Source: CAIYXV01 sp035506255
GTDB taxonomy: Bacteria > Margulisbacteria > WOR-1 > XYC2-FULL-46-14 > WPAF01
Assembly (NCBI GenBank): GCA_035506255.1
Contig: DATJPS010000020.1
Coordinates: 1 to 24,951, forward strand
Reading direction: 5' to 3'
DNA: 24,951 nucleotides
The notes under the pieces: model-generated
The model's input: only the letters and a program-made list of their open reading frames with translations
Told to the model about the DNA's origin: nothing
The model's database searches: none
Made by a program: the position numbers and the translations under genes
Part shown: positions 15,767 through 22,902 of the stretch, piece after piece
Numbering within the stretch: the stretch's first letter is position 1
How the letters are laid out: each line of letters begins with the position of its first letter

Positions 15767-16450
15767 CTACTTGCCGAAAACTTTTAGCATCGTATTGCCG
15801 CCTTTTTGGAACTCGTACTTAACCTGTTCCTCGGCGACTTTGCGGCCCAAGCCTCTTAAATATCCAATAATATCCTCAACATATGGCAACCGCTCGGCGT
15901 TCACGTCAACCAATGGGAATATCCTTACCTCTTTTGCCACTCTTAACATTTCATCTATCGCCTGCTTGTGGAAATCGAGCGTCAAATTGTCGGAATAAAA
16001 TAAAAGAAAGTGGGCGGAAAGGGCCAGGTCGAATTGATCGTCCTTAAACGGCAGTTTTGGCAATTCGGCAAAGACATATCTTTTCGCGGCTTTACCCTTG
16101 TCGTAATCCTTTAAAAATTCTTCCATGGCCGACATCCGGAGGCGGACGAGCTCGTCGATGTTCCTGATATTCGTCCAGATGAATTTATCCTGGTTATCCC
16201 TGGTCTGGTTAATAACATTGCTATACGTATCATTTATGCGTTTTTTGATCTCGTCTTTGGTAAATTGGTAGAGCGGGTCGATCGATACCGCTTTTCGGCC
16301 GTTCTTGTTCTTAATGCTGTTAAAGCTTGATGGCCCGTCCCTGCAGCCGAGGATCGACCGGTTAAGGTCTTCAATGGTTAGGTTGAACATATCGATATAT
16401 TCCTGGTATGACCGTCCCCAGGGAACGATCGATTCGTATTTGAATGGCAT
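15767..16450 (-). CDS. SAM-dependent methyltransferase-like protein
   Basis: 227 residues from the ATG at 16450; an upstream in-frame extension of 28 codons is rejected because a TATAAT lies inside it six bases before this ATG. Near the N-terminus is KYESIVPWGRSYQEYIDMF, then ILGCRDGPSSFN in the position of the glycine-rich SAM loop, VSIDPLYQF (acidic residue closing strand 2), and later LPFKDDQFDLALSAHFLLFY (motif IV-like). This layout fits a class I methyltransferase with a non-standard glycine loop (CRDGPSSF in place of GxGxG). Substrate unknown. Transcribed away from the second pst operon. Confidence 0.7.
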   Translation of the reverse strand: MPFKYESIVPWGRSYQEYIDMFNLTIEDLNRSILGCRDGPSSFNSIKNKNGRKAVSIDPLYQFTKDEIKKRINDTYSNVINQTRDNQDKFIWTNIRNIDELVRLRMSAMEEFLKDYDKGKAAKRYVFAELPKLPFKDDQFDLALSAHFLLFYSDNLTLDFHKQAIDEMLRVAKEVRIFPLVDVNAERLPYVEDIIGYLRGLGRKVAEEQVKYEFQKGGNTMLKVFGK

Positions 16451-16456
16451 GCGTTT

Positions 16457-16485
16457 ATTATAGCGATTGTAAGAGGGAGGCACAA
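16457..16485 (-). promoter_or_regulatory. Promoter of the methyltransferase-like gene, leaderless type
   Basis: On the minus strand TTGTGC (16485-16480) and a perfect TATAAT (16462-16457) are separated by 17 bases. The ATG at 16450 follows the -10 after only six bases, so the mRNA should begin at the start codon. This promoter decides the start site of the gene. Confidence 0.65.
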
Positions 16486-16557
16486 TGAAAAGGGGGGACG
16501 TTTTAAAGCTGGGGCGCAAGCTAAAGTATAACAAATAGATCCTTCTTCTAAACCCCG

Positions 16558-16601
16558 TTAACCCAAATTTAACATATAGTTAACATTCCATTAACATAGC
16601 A
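16558..16601 (+). promoter_or_regulatory. Pho box: four 11-bp direct repeats
   Basis: TTAACCCAAAT, TTAACATATAG, TTAACATTCCA and TTAACATAGCA tile 16558-16601 exactly. This is the cleanest array in the window, with TTAAC invariant in all four and TTAACAT in three. It stands upstream of the second pst operon and resembles PhoP/PhoB direct-repeat operators. Confidence 0.85.
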
Positions 16602-16605
16602 GTGC

Positions 16606-16611
16606 GATAAT
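16606..16611 (+). promoter_or_regulatory. -10 element (GATAAT) of the pst operon 2 promoter
   Basis: GATAAT begins 15 bases after the start of the fourth repeat and is preceded by GTGC, matching GCAC-GATAAT at the first pst promoter. The transcript would have a leader of about 115 bases before the pstS start at 16733. Confidence 0.7.
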
Positions 16612-16629
16612 CATTTGGCTGGGATGGGA

Positions 16630-16657
16630 AATGGCCAATGATAAATGTCAAATGAAT
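16630..16657 (+). repeat. Heptanucleotide tandem repeat (AATGNNN x4) in the pstS2 leader
   Basis: AATGGCC, AATGATA, AATGTCA and AATGAAT follow one another with a 7-bp period. An inverted pair of similar units lies at about 16697-16714 (minus strand AATGACA, AATTATC), so the leader RNA could fold back on itself. Apart from this, the -10 and the ribosome site, nothing else is recognised in the leader 16612-16732. Confidence 0.5.
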
Positions 16658-16732
16658 GAAGTCGCTTCGCGATATTTATAATTGTGCCGCAAGCACATGA
16701 TAATTTGTCATTCAAATAAAAGGGGGGCATTC

Positions 16733-17605
16733 ATGTTCAGAGCAATAAAATCCTTCTCGTTTTTGGCTATCTTCCCCACACTTTTAATCGCAATCTTAGT
16801 TTCCGGCTGCGGCAGGAACAGCGGCAAAGCGATCCAGATCAAAGGTTCCGACACCATGGTCAACCTGGGCCAGGCCTGGTCAGAAGCGTTCATGAAGGTT
16901 AATCCCGACATCCCGATCGCCGTCACCGGCGGAGGTTCCGGTACCGGGATCGCGGCCCTGCTGTCAAAGTCGACCGATATCGCGCAATCATCAAGGTCGA
17001 TCGAGCCCAAGGAGATCGAACAGGCAAAAAAGAACGGCGTTGACCCGAAAGAGTTCCATGTTGCCAACGACGGCATTACCGTGGTGGTCAATCCGTCCAA
17101 TCCGGTCAGTAAGCTCACCATTCAGCAGCTATCCGACATCTTTACCGGAAAGATCACCAACTGGAAGGAAGTGGGAGGCCCGGACCGGAAGATCGTGGCG
17201 CTTTCGCGCGAGCGGAACTCCGGGACCCATGTCTTTTTCCTGGAGCACGTGGTAAAGCTGGGCGATAAAAAGTCCAAGAACGAGTTCGCCACCGGAGTGT
17301 TGATGATGCCCTCTTCGCAGGCGATCGTAGAAGAGGTCTCGAGCAATCCGTCGGCGATCGGCTATTTTGGGCTCGGATATCTTTCCGCTAAGGAAAAGGC
17401 GGTAGCGGTGGCGAAGAGTGCCGGGTCCCCGGCGATCCTACCTTCGGTAAAGACCGTCCTCAACGACAGTTATCCAATATCGCGCTCCCTGCTGCTCTAC
17501 ACTAACGGCGCGCCGGCCGGCAAGGTAAAGTCGTTCATCGATTTTGTTATGAGCAAGGAAGGCCAGCAGATCGTGCTTAAGATGGACTTCGTGCCGGTAA
17601 AATAA
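16733..17605 (+). CDS. pstS: Phosphate-binding lipoprotein PstS, second type
   Basis: 290 residues from the ATG at 16733, chosen for the AAGGGGGG ribosome site just before it and because a signal peptide begins there; an earlier GTG at 16682 would bury the signal. Lipobox VSGC with Cys26 indicates an inner-membrane-anchored or periplasmic lipoprotein. PstS motifs: IQIKGSDTMVNLGQAWSEAF, GGGSGTGIAAL, DIAQSSRSIE, SRERNSGTHVFFLEHV and PSAIGYFGLGYL. This is the shorter PBP_like_2 type rather than the classical PstS at 4232. It feeds the second PstC/PstA pair. Different binding proteins in the two operons suggest different affinity or conditions. Confidence 0.95.
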   Translation: MFRAIKSFSFLAIFPTLLIAILVSGCGRNSGKAIQIKGSDTMVNLGQAWSEAFMKVNPDIPIAVTGGGSGTGIAALLSKSTDIAQSSRSIEPKEIEQAKKNGVDPKEFHVANDGITVVVNPSNPVSKLTIQQLSDIFTGKITNWKEVGGPDRKIVALSRERNSGTHVFFLEHVVKLGDKKSKNEFATGVLMMPSSQAIVEEVSSNPSAIGYFGLGYLSAKEKAVAVAKSAGSPAILPSVKTVLNDSYPISRSLLLYTNGAPAGKVKSFIDFVMSKEGQQIVLKMDFVPVK

Positions 17606-18477
17606 TGCGACGGCCTTTCGAATATGTGATCGAAAAGGCGATCTTCCTGTCGGGCGCGGCATCCATCCTGTTCGTCGCCCTGATATTCATATTCCTGCTG
17701 AAGGAAGGACTGGCGCTGTTCGGGGAAGTGAATTTCTTCTCTTTTCTCCTCGGCACCAACTGGTACCCGATCTCCGATCCCCCGCAGTTCGGTATCCTTC
17801 CCCTGATCCTCGGTTCGGTCTTCGTTACTTTGGGCGCGATCGTGATCGCGGTCCCGCTGGGGTTGGCGGCGGCGATCTATACCGCCGAAGTGGCGCCCCG
17901 TTCGATCCGGGGGATCCTCAAGTCCGGGATCGAACTGCTGGCGGCGATCCCAAGCATCGTGCTCGGGTTCATCGGCATAATCTTTCTCGCTCCTTTACTA
18001 AAGAACCTGTTCAATCTACCCAGCGGCCTGACCGCGCTGGCCGGGTCGATCATGCTCGCCTTCATGGCAATGCCGACCATCGTCTCCATCATCGAGGACG
18101 CGATCGTCTCCGTTCCCAAGAACTACAAGGAAGGATCGCTGGCGCTGGGCGCCACCCACTGGCAAACCATCTACCGGGTGATATTGCCGGCCGCCTCATC
18201 CGGGATCATCGCGGCGGTGATGCTCGGCATCGGCCGCGTGATCGGCGAAACAATGGCGGTGCTGATGATCACCGGCAACGCGGCGATCATGCCGACCAGC
18301 TTTCTCCAGCCGGTCCGCACCCTTACCGCTACCGTGGCGGCGGAGATGGGAGAGGCGGTGTCGGGAAGCCTGCATTATTATTCGCTCTTCGCCATCGGCA
18401 TCATCCTTTTCATCATCAGCTTCATTATCAATATATTGGCGGACATGTTCCTTAACCGCAGCCGGAGCAGAAGATGA
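17605..18477 (+). CDS. pstC: Phosphate ABC transporter permease PstC, second copy
   Basis: 290 residues; the ATG overlaps the pstS stop (TAATG). EAA loop EGSLALGATHWQTIYRVILP, followed by SGIIAAVMLGIGRVIGETMA, the PstC hallmark. Membrane segments include ILFVALIFIFLLKEG, ILGSVFVTLGAIVIAVPLGL and IVLGFIGIIFLAPLL. Clearly diverged from the copy at 5246 (for example THWQTIYRVILP against TRWETVKLAALP), so not a recent duplication. Confidence 0.96.
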   Translation: MRRPFEYVIEKAIFLSGAASILFVALIFIFLLKEGLALFGEVNFFSFLLGTNWYPISDPPQFGILPLILGSVFVTLGAIVIAVPLGLAAAIYTAEVAPRSIRGILKSGIELLAAIPSIVLGFIGIIFLAPLLKNLFNLPSGLTALAGSIMLAFMAMPTIVSIIEDAIVSVPKNYKEGSLALGATHWQTIYRVILPAASSGIIAAVMLGIGRVIGETMAVLMITGNAAIMPTSFLQPVRTLTATVAAEMGEAVSGSLHYYSLFAIGIILFIISFIINILADMFLNRSRSRR

Positions 18478-19322
18478 GGGACACCAGAAGGTACGAGCGG
18501 ATCGCGTTCAATCTGCTGTTGCTGGCGACGCTCATAATCATCGCGCCGGTAGGGATCATCGTCTTCATCGTCCTCTGGCACGGGCTCCCCGGACTGAGCT
18601 GGGAATTCCTTACCGCCATGCCGCGGGACGGGATGCGGGCAGGGGGGATCTTCCCGGCGATCGTCGGCACCATCCTCCTGACCATCGGAACGGCGGTCTT
18701 CTCTATCCCGCTCGGTATTTTGGCCGCGATCTACCTTAACGAGTATGCAGAACGTAACTGGCTCACTCGGATGGTGGAGATCTCGATCATCAACCTGGCG
18801 GGGATCCCGTCGATCGTTTACGGGCTTTTCGGACTGGGGCTGTTCGTCTCTTTCCTCGGGTTCGGCGCATCCATTCTGGCCGGCTCGCTCACGCTGGCGA
18901 TCATGACCCTGCCGGTCATCATCACCGCCACCCGCGAAGCGCTCGGCTCGGTCCCCAACGCTTTCCGCGAGGTAAGCTTTTCGCTCGGCGCCTCCCGCTG
19001 GCAGACGGTGCGCGGCGTCGTCCTTCCAAACGCCATTCCCGGCATCCTGACCGGTACGATATTGGGGCTTTCACGCGCGGCGGGCGAGACCGCCCCTATC
19101 CTCTTCACCGTGGCGGCGTTCTACCTTCCGCGCTTGCCCGAATCGATCTTCGACCAGGCGATGGCGCTCCCTTATCATATATATGTGCTTTCGACCCAGG
19201 TCCCCAACGTCAGCCTCAAGGTCCAGTACAGCACGGTGCTGGTGCTGGTGGCGCTGGTGTTCGTGATGAACCTGACGGCGGCCTACATCCGCTCCAAGTT
19301 CAGGAAGAGAAAAACATGGTAA
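18474..19322 (+). CDS. pstA: Phosphate ABC transporter permease PstA, second copy
   Basis: 282 residues; ATGA overlap with pstC. EAA loop EVSFSLGASRWQTVRGVVLP, then TGTILGLSRAAGETAPILFT, typical of PstA. Hydrophobic segments begin near residue 11 (IAFNLLLLATLIIIAPVGII). It ends seven bases inside the next gene. It presumably docks the two unlike PstB subunits encoded immediately downstream, so its EAA loop and that of PstC may each prefer one of them. Confidence 0.96.
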   Translation: MRDTRRYERIAFNLLLLATLIIIAPVGIIVFIVLWHGLPGLSWEFLTAMPRDGMRAGGIFPAIVGTILLTIGTAVFSIPLGILAAIYLNEYAERNWLTRMVEISIINLAGIPSIVYGLFGLGLFVSFLGFGASILAGSLTLAIMTLPVIITATREALGSVPNAFREVSFSLGASRWQTVRGVVLPNAIPGILTGTILGLSRAAGETAPILFTVAAFYLPRLPESIFDQAMALPYHIYVLSTQVPNVSLKVQYSTVLVLVALVFVMNLTAAYIRSKFRKRKTW

Positions 19323-20101
19323 CCGAAGAAAATCCCAAATCCGAAATCCTAAATCCGAAAATTAGGATATCAAAATTAAATGTTTGGTATGAAGGGAAGC
19401 ATGCGTTAAAGGATCTGACGCTGGAAGTGGAGCATAAGGAAATAATGGGAGTGATCGGGCCGAGCAACAGCGGCAAGACCTCGCTTTTAAAAACGCTCAA
19501 CCGCCTGAACGAGCTTTACCCCGGCTGCCGGACCGAAGGGGAGGTGAAGCTGGACGGGAAAGATATTTTCAAGGAGATCGATAAGCATCTGCTCCGCAAG
19601 CGGGTGGGGATCGTCTTCGCGCTTCCTCTGCCGCTCCCTCTTTCTATTTTCGACAACGTGGCGTACGGGCCGAAACTTCACGGGTTGAAGGATAAAAGTA
19701 AACTGAAAGAGATCGTCGAGATGTCGCTGCGCGCCTCCGCCATCTGGGACGAGGTGAAGGACCGGCTTTCGTCCCCCGCGTTCACCCTTTCGGGCGGACA
19801 GCAGCAGCGGCTCTGCATCGCGCGGACGCTGGCGGTGGAGCCGGAGATCATCCTTTACGACGAGCCATGCTCCGGGCTGGACCCGATCTCCACCCTAAAG
19901 ATCGAAGAGGCGATGCGGGAACTGAAAAAGAACTATACCCAGGTACTGGTGACCAACAATGTGAAGCAGGCGGCGCGCGTTTCCGATCGGACCGCATTTT
20001 TCCTGATGGGTGAGATGATCGAAATGGGGGCAACCGCCCAGATGTTCACTTCACCCCGGGACAAGCGGACTGATGATTACATATCCGGGAGGTTCGGATG
20101 A
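19316..20101 (+). CDS. pstB: PstB-type ATPase with altered Q-loop and H-loop
   Basis: 261 residues, overlapping pstA by seven bases. Walker A GPSNSGKTS (48-56) keeps the Lys but differs from GPSGCGKST of the other two copies. The Q-loop Gln is Ala102 (GIVFALPLPLP, codon at 19619-19621). The signature LSGGQQQR (158-165) and Walker B IILYDEPCSGLDP (Glu183) are intact. The H-loop His is Asn214 (LVTNNVKQAARVSD, codon at 19955-19957). Residues 4-16 derive from a 7-bp repeat insertion. In a dimer with the next PstB its signature would complete that partner's good ATP site, while its own site lacks the switch residues. Confidence 0.95.
   Translation: MVTEENPKSEILNPKIRISKLNVWYEGKHALKDLTLEVEHKEIMGVIGPSNSGKTSLLKTLNRLNELYPGCRTEGEVKLDGKDIFKEIDKHLLRKRVGIVFALPLPLPLSIFDNVAYGPKLHGLKDKSKLKEIVEMSLRASAIWDEVKDRLSSPAFTLSGGQQQRLCIARTLAVEPEIILYDEPCSGLDPISTLKIEEAMRELKKNYTQVLVTNNVKQAARVSDRTAFFLMGEMIEMGATAQMFTSPRDKRTDDYISGRFG
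19331..19358 (+). repeat. Heptanucleotide tandem repeat within pstB (AATCCNA x4)
   Basis: Units AATCCCA, AATCCGA, AATCCTA and AATCCGA run head to tail inside the 5' end of the pstB gene and are translated as NPKSEILNPK. A near-identical array lies inside metG at 24010-24038. A period of seven keeps any reading frame open because three units encode seven codons. Confidence 0.75.
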
Positions 20102-20260
20102 CCTCCCCCACCATTCGACTCGCTAATGCTCGCTCATGGTCCCCTCTCTCCATTTATAATGGAGAGGGTAGGGTCGGAGAATTTGGAATTTACAACCTTC
20201 TCCACAAAGTGGAGAAGGGGGACCCTCTTGAGTCCAAAGGACGAAAGAGGGTGGATGAGG
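20102..20260 (+). mobile_element. MITE-like palindromic element between the two pstB genes
   Basis: About 159 bases fill the gap between the pstB stop and the next pstB. The ends are imperfect inverted repeats, CCTCCCCCACC (20102-20112) and GGTGGATGAGG (20250-20260; 9 of 11 positions pair). Three internal hairpins: CTCTCCATT/AATGGAGAG (20146-20166), CCTTCTCCAC/GTGGAGAAGG (20196-20218) and ACCCTCTT-GA-GTCC/GGAC-GA-AAGAGGGT (20222-20252). No coding capacity is seen. The right end supplies GAGG at 20257-20260, the only ribosome-site candidate for the next gene. No target-site duplication is obvious, and only one copy is in the window. Confidence 0.55.
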
Positions 20261-20264
20261 AAAT

Positions 20265-21029
20265 ATGATCGTCGAAAATCCCAAGATAAAAGTGGAGAAG
20301 CTGAATCTGTATTACGGCGTGTTCCATGCGCTCAAGGACGTCACCATTTCCATCGAGCAAAAAAAGATAACCTCCATCATTGGACCATCTGGCTGCGGTA
20401 AGTCGACCCTTTTACGCGTGTTCAACCGGATGAACGATCTGGCGGAAGGGATCCGGATCGACGGTCTGGTGGAGATCGACGGGGAGAACATTTACGGCCC
20501 GGACGTGAACCTGGTGGCTCTGCGCAAGAAAGTGGGAATGGTCTTCCAGCGTCCCAATCCGTTCCCGCTCTCGATCTACGACAACGTGATCTACGGGCCG
20601 CGGGTCCATGGGCAGCGCGACCGGAAAAAGCTGGACGAGATCGTGGAAAAGAGCCTGCGGGCGGTCCTGCTGTTCGACGAATTGAAGGATAAGCTGGACA
20701 AGTTGGCCCTTTCGCTCTCGCTTGAATCGCAGCAGCGACTCTGCATCGCGCGGCTGCTGGCGGTGGCGCCGGAGGTGATATTGCTCGACGAGCCGTGCTC
20801 GGCGCTGGACCCGATGGCGACGCTCAAGATCGAGGAGCTGTTGCAAGTGCTCAAAAATGATTATACGATACTGATCGTGACCCACAACATGCAGCAGGCG
20901 GCGCGCGCTTCCGACAACACCTTCTACATGTTGCTGGGCGAGATGATCGAGTACGGGGCGACCGAACAGGTCTTCACCAACCCCAAGGACAAACGGACCG
21001 AGGATTATATAACCGGAAGGTTCGGGTAA
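20265..21029 (+). CDS. pstB: PstB-type ATPase with degenerate signature motif
   Basis: 254 residues. Walker A GPSGCGKST (40-48), Q-loop Gln95 in MVFQRPNPFP, Walker B VILLDEPCSALDP with Glu176, and H-loop His207 in VTHNMQQAARASD are all canonical. The ABC signature, LSGGQ in the other two copies, is LSLES here (residues 151-155, bases 20715-20729), losing both glycines and the Gln while the following QQR is kept. Such a signature cannot contact the ATP gamma-phosphate of the partner normally. This is the complement of the defects in the preceding PstB. Start ATG at 20265 follows GAGG four bases away. Confidence 0.95.
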   Translation: MIVENPKIKVEKLNLYYGVFHALKDVTISIEQKKITSIIGPSGCGKSTLLRVFNRMNDLAEGIRIDGLVEIDGENIYGPDVNLVALRKKVGMVFQRPNPFPLSIYDNVIYGPRVHGQRDRKKLDEIVEKSLRAVLLFDELKDKLDKLALSLSLESQQRLCIARLLAVAPEVILLDEPCSALDPMATLKIEELLQVLKNDYTILIVTHNMQQAARASDNTFYMLLGEMIEYGATEQVFTNPKDKRTEDYITGRFG

Positions 21030-21044
21030 CGGAAGGAGAATAAA

Positions 21045-21713
21045 ATGACAAAGGAAGGGATCCGGGCGACGTTCGACCAGGAGCTCAAGGAGCTGTCGGA
21101 CCAGGTGATGGCGATGGGCATCACCGTCATGGAGATGATAAAGAAATCGATGATCGCGTTCAACAAGAGCGACGAGGCCCTGGCGCAGGAGGTCATCAAC
21201 CTCGACGACAAGGTGGACAAGTTCAACCAGGACATCGAGACCAAGTGCCTGCAGCTGCTGGCCACGCAACAGCCGATGGCAAAGGACCTCCGCATCATCG
21301 CTTCCACCATGCGGATCATTTCCGACATCGAGCGGATGGGGGATTACATGGTCGATGTTACTAAATTTGCGCGGAGGCTGATGGGAAAACCGAAGCTCGC
21401 CTCCGCCGGGGACGTCCCGAAGATGGCGGAACTGGTAGAGAAGATGCTCCAAGAAACGCTCGATGCGATATCCAAAAGGGACCTGGAGCTCATTACCAAG
21501 GTGGTGGAGGACGACGAGAACGTCGACGCGGCGTTCCGGAACATGTTCGATACCGCGCTGCTGGAGATCGAGAAGCGTCCGCTCTCCGCGCGGGAAGCCA
21601 TTTACCAGCTGTTCATGGCCCGCTACCTGGAGCGGGTGGCCGACCACATCACCAACGTCTGCGAGCGCGTTTATTACATGGAAACCGGAGAGCTTAAAGA
21701 GCTGCATGTTTAG
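21045..21713 (+). CDS. phoU: PhoU, second copy
   Basis: 222 residues; AAGGAG at 21033-21038, seven bases before the ATG. Two PhoU helical repeats: IERMGDYMVDVTKFARRL in the first and RYLERVADHITNVCERVYYM in the second. It closes the second pst operon, so each transporter here has its own PhoU. Divergence from the first copy suggests each is matched to its own PstB set. Confidence 0.96.
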   Translation: MTKEGIRATFDQELKELSDQVMAMGITVMEMIKKSMIAFNKSDEALAQEVINLDDKVDKFNQDIETKCLQLLATQQPMAKDLRIIASTMRIISDIERMGDYMVDVTKFARRLMGKPKLASAGDVPKMAELVEKMLQETLDAISKRDLELITKVVEDDENVDAAFRNMFDTALLEIEKRPLSAREAIYQLFMARYLERVADHITNVCERVYYMETGELKELHV

Positions 21714-22845
21714 GAAAGTGATTTTAAGCGAGAATTTATTCTCGGCTTTTAGATCGCTTCCCGCGAATGAATTCGCGGTTAAATATATAATATTATGCTT
21801 ATTGATATTGCTTGCCCTCCCCGCCATGTCCCTTGAATTCACCGAAGCGTTCCGCATCCGGCTGGTCGATTCCCGGGACGGGTCGGTAGAGGTCAGCCTG
21901 GACCAGGGAAAGACCTTTCTGACGCTCGGCCACGTGATCTACCCCACCGCCGCCGTCAATCCGAAAGGTTTCACCGCGTCGCAGTGGATCGGGACGGGCG
22001 AGGTGGCGGCCTCGGCGGTGAACGCCATCCATATCAAAGTGGACGGGGCCAAGACGATATTTTCCATCCTTCCCCGCGATTTCCTGAACATACCGAAGGG
22101 GTATAATTCTTACCTGAGCCCCGATTCGACCATTTATACCGATCTCGACGCGGGAAAAGGGATCTTCGGAGGCGATTATTCGCCGTATGTCGGCAACAAG
22201 GTTTATATTTTTGATAAACCGTTAAATTCAGCCCCTAAGATCGGTGACATTATTACGATCGTGGTGACCCGTCCCGCCCGCTGGCCAAAGGAGATCGATC
22301 TTGAGAACCGGTTCGGGGGAAGAGTGACAGTAGTTTATCCGGACGGTTCGAGCGAGGTGGTGGCGGAAGTGCTCAGGCCGGTGGCGGGGGTGGGCCGGTT
22401 CTCCGGTTCCCGCTTCATCAGCGCGGGACGCATCCGCGCCAACCATCCGGGCGTGATCGATATTTCGACCTCGGTCGGAGACAAGGTCGGCGGATTCCAG
22501 ATCATCCCCTCCGGCCATGCCCAAAGCCCGGAAATGGGCGGCGCACGGACCTTGACCCAGTGGATGGTGGTGGGGCCGACCAGAGTCGGTGGGGCGTCGC
22601 TGGAAGGGGTGGCGCCGCTTTTTAAATATTTCCTGAAGCCGGAATATAATGAGGATGACCTTTCGGGCGAAGGCTGGGAGAGCAAACTGCTATCCCGTTA
22701 TCTGGTCGAGGTAAAATACAAGGAAAGCGACCGCTGGCAACCGATGCCGATCTTTACCATGAACGCCGACGAGGAGCTGCCGGAAGAGGCCAATCGGGCG
22801 CTGGAAAAAGTGACCAATATACGGATCTTATTCCCTATACAATAG
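21706..22845 (+). CDS. Exported protein of unknown function
   Basis: 379 residues if translation starts at the ATG at 21706, eight bases inside phoU. A hydrophobic export segment lies at about residues 26-41 (YIILCLLILLALPAMS), preceded by an unusually long n-region. The mature part is rich in beta-type sequence (SLEFTEAFRIRLVDSRDGSV; VSLDQGKTFLTLGHVIYP; GGRVTVVYPDGSSEVVAEV) and ends KVTNIRILFPIQ. No known family is recognised. Two perfect hairpins (21729-21744, 21761-21778) and a TATAAT (21786-21791) fall over the n-region codons, so the real start may be later, although no good start codon is seen there (TTG at 21802, ATG at 21826 without a signal peptide). Confidence 0.65.
   Translation: MFRKVILSENLFSAFRSLPANEFAVKYIILCLLILLALPAMSLEFTEAFRIRLVDSRDGSVEVSLDQGKTFLTLGHVIYPTAAVNPKGFTASQWIGTGEVAASAVNAIHIKVDGAKTIFSILPRDFLNIPKGYNSYLSPDSTIYTDLDAGKGIFGGDYSPYVGNKVYIFDKPLNSAPKIGDIITIVVTRPARWPKEIDLENRFGGRVTVVYPDGSSEVVAEVLRPVAGVGRFSGSRFISAGRIRANHPGVIDISTSVGDKVGGFQIIPSGHAQSPEMGGARTLTQWMVVGPTRVGGASLEGVAPLFKYFLKPEYNEDDLSGEGWESKLLSRYLVEVKYKESDRWQPMPIFTMNADEELPEEANRALEKVTNIRILFPIQ
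21729..21778 (+). other. Two perfect hairpins at the phoU 3' end
   Basis: CGAGAAT/ATTCTCG (21729-21744, two-base loop) followed by GCTTTT, then CCGCGAAT/ATTCGCGG (21761-21778, two-base loop). The first could be a weak terminator of the pst operon or an RNA-stabilising 3' structure. They overlap the presumed coding start of the next gene. Confidence 0.4.
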
Positions 22846-22887
22846 GAAAAACCTCCCGGTGCGAACTCCGCTACTTTCCAGCCGATA

Positions 22888-22896
22888 TGTTATAAT
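22888..22896 (+). promoter_or_regulatory. Extended -10 promoter of metG, leaderless type
   Basis: TGTTATAAT is an extended -10 (TGN plus TATAAT at 22891-22896). Six bases later is the metG ATG at 22903, so the transcript should begin at the start codon. No Shine-Dalgarno and no clear -35. Confidence 0.65.
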
Positions 22897-22902
22897 TGTC
22901 TT

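Noticed and set aside
16451..16534. 28-codon N-terminal extension of the methyltransferase-like gene
   Set aside because: It contains the -35/TATAAT promoter on the same strand; the ATG at 16450 follows directly.
20412..21857. Long minus-strand open frame of 481 codons opposite pstB and phoU
   Set aside because: It is the antisense shadow of two clearly conserved genes, has His/Arg/Val-rich low-quality sequence, no family motif and no ribosome site.
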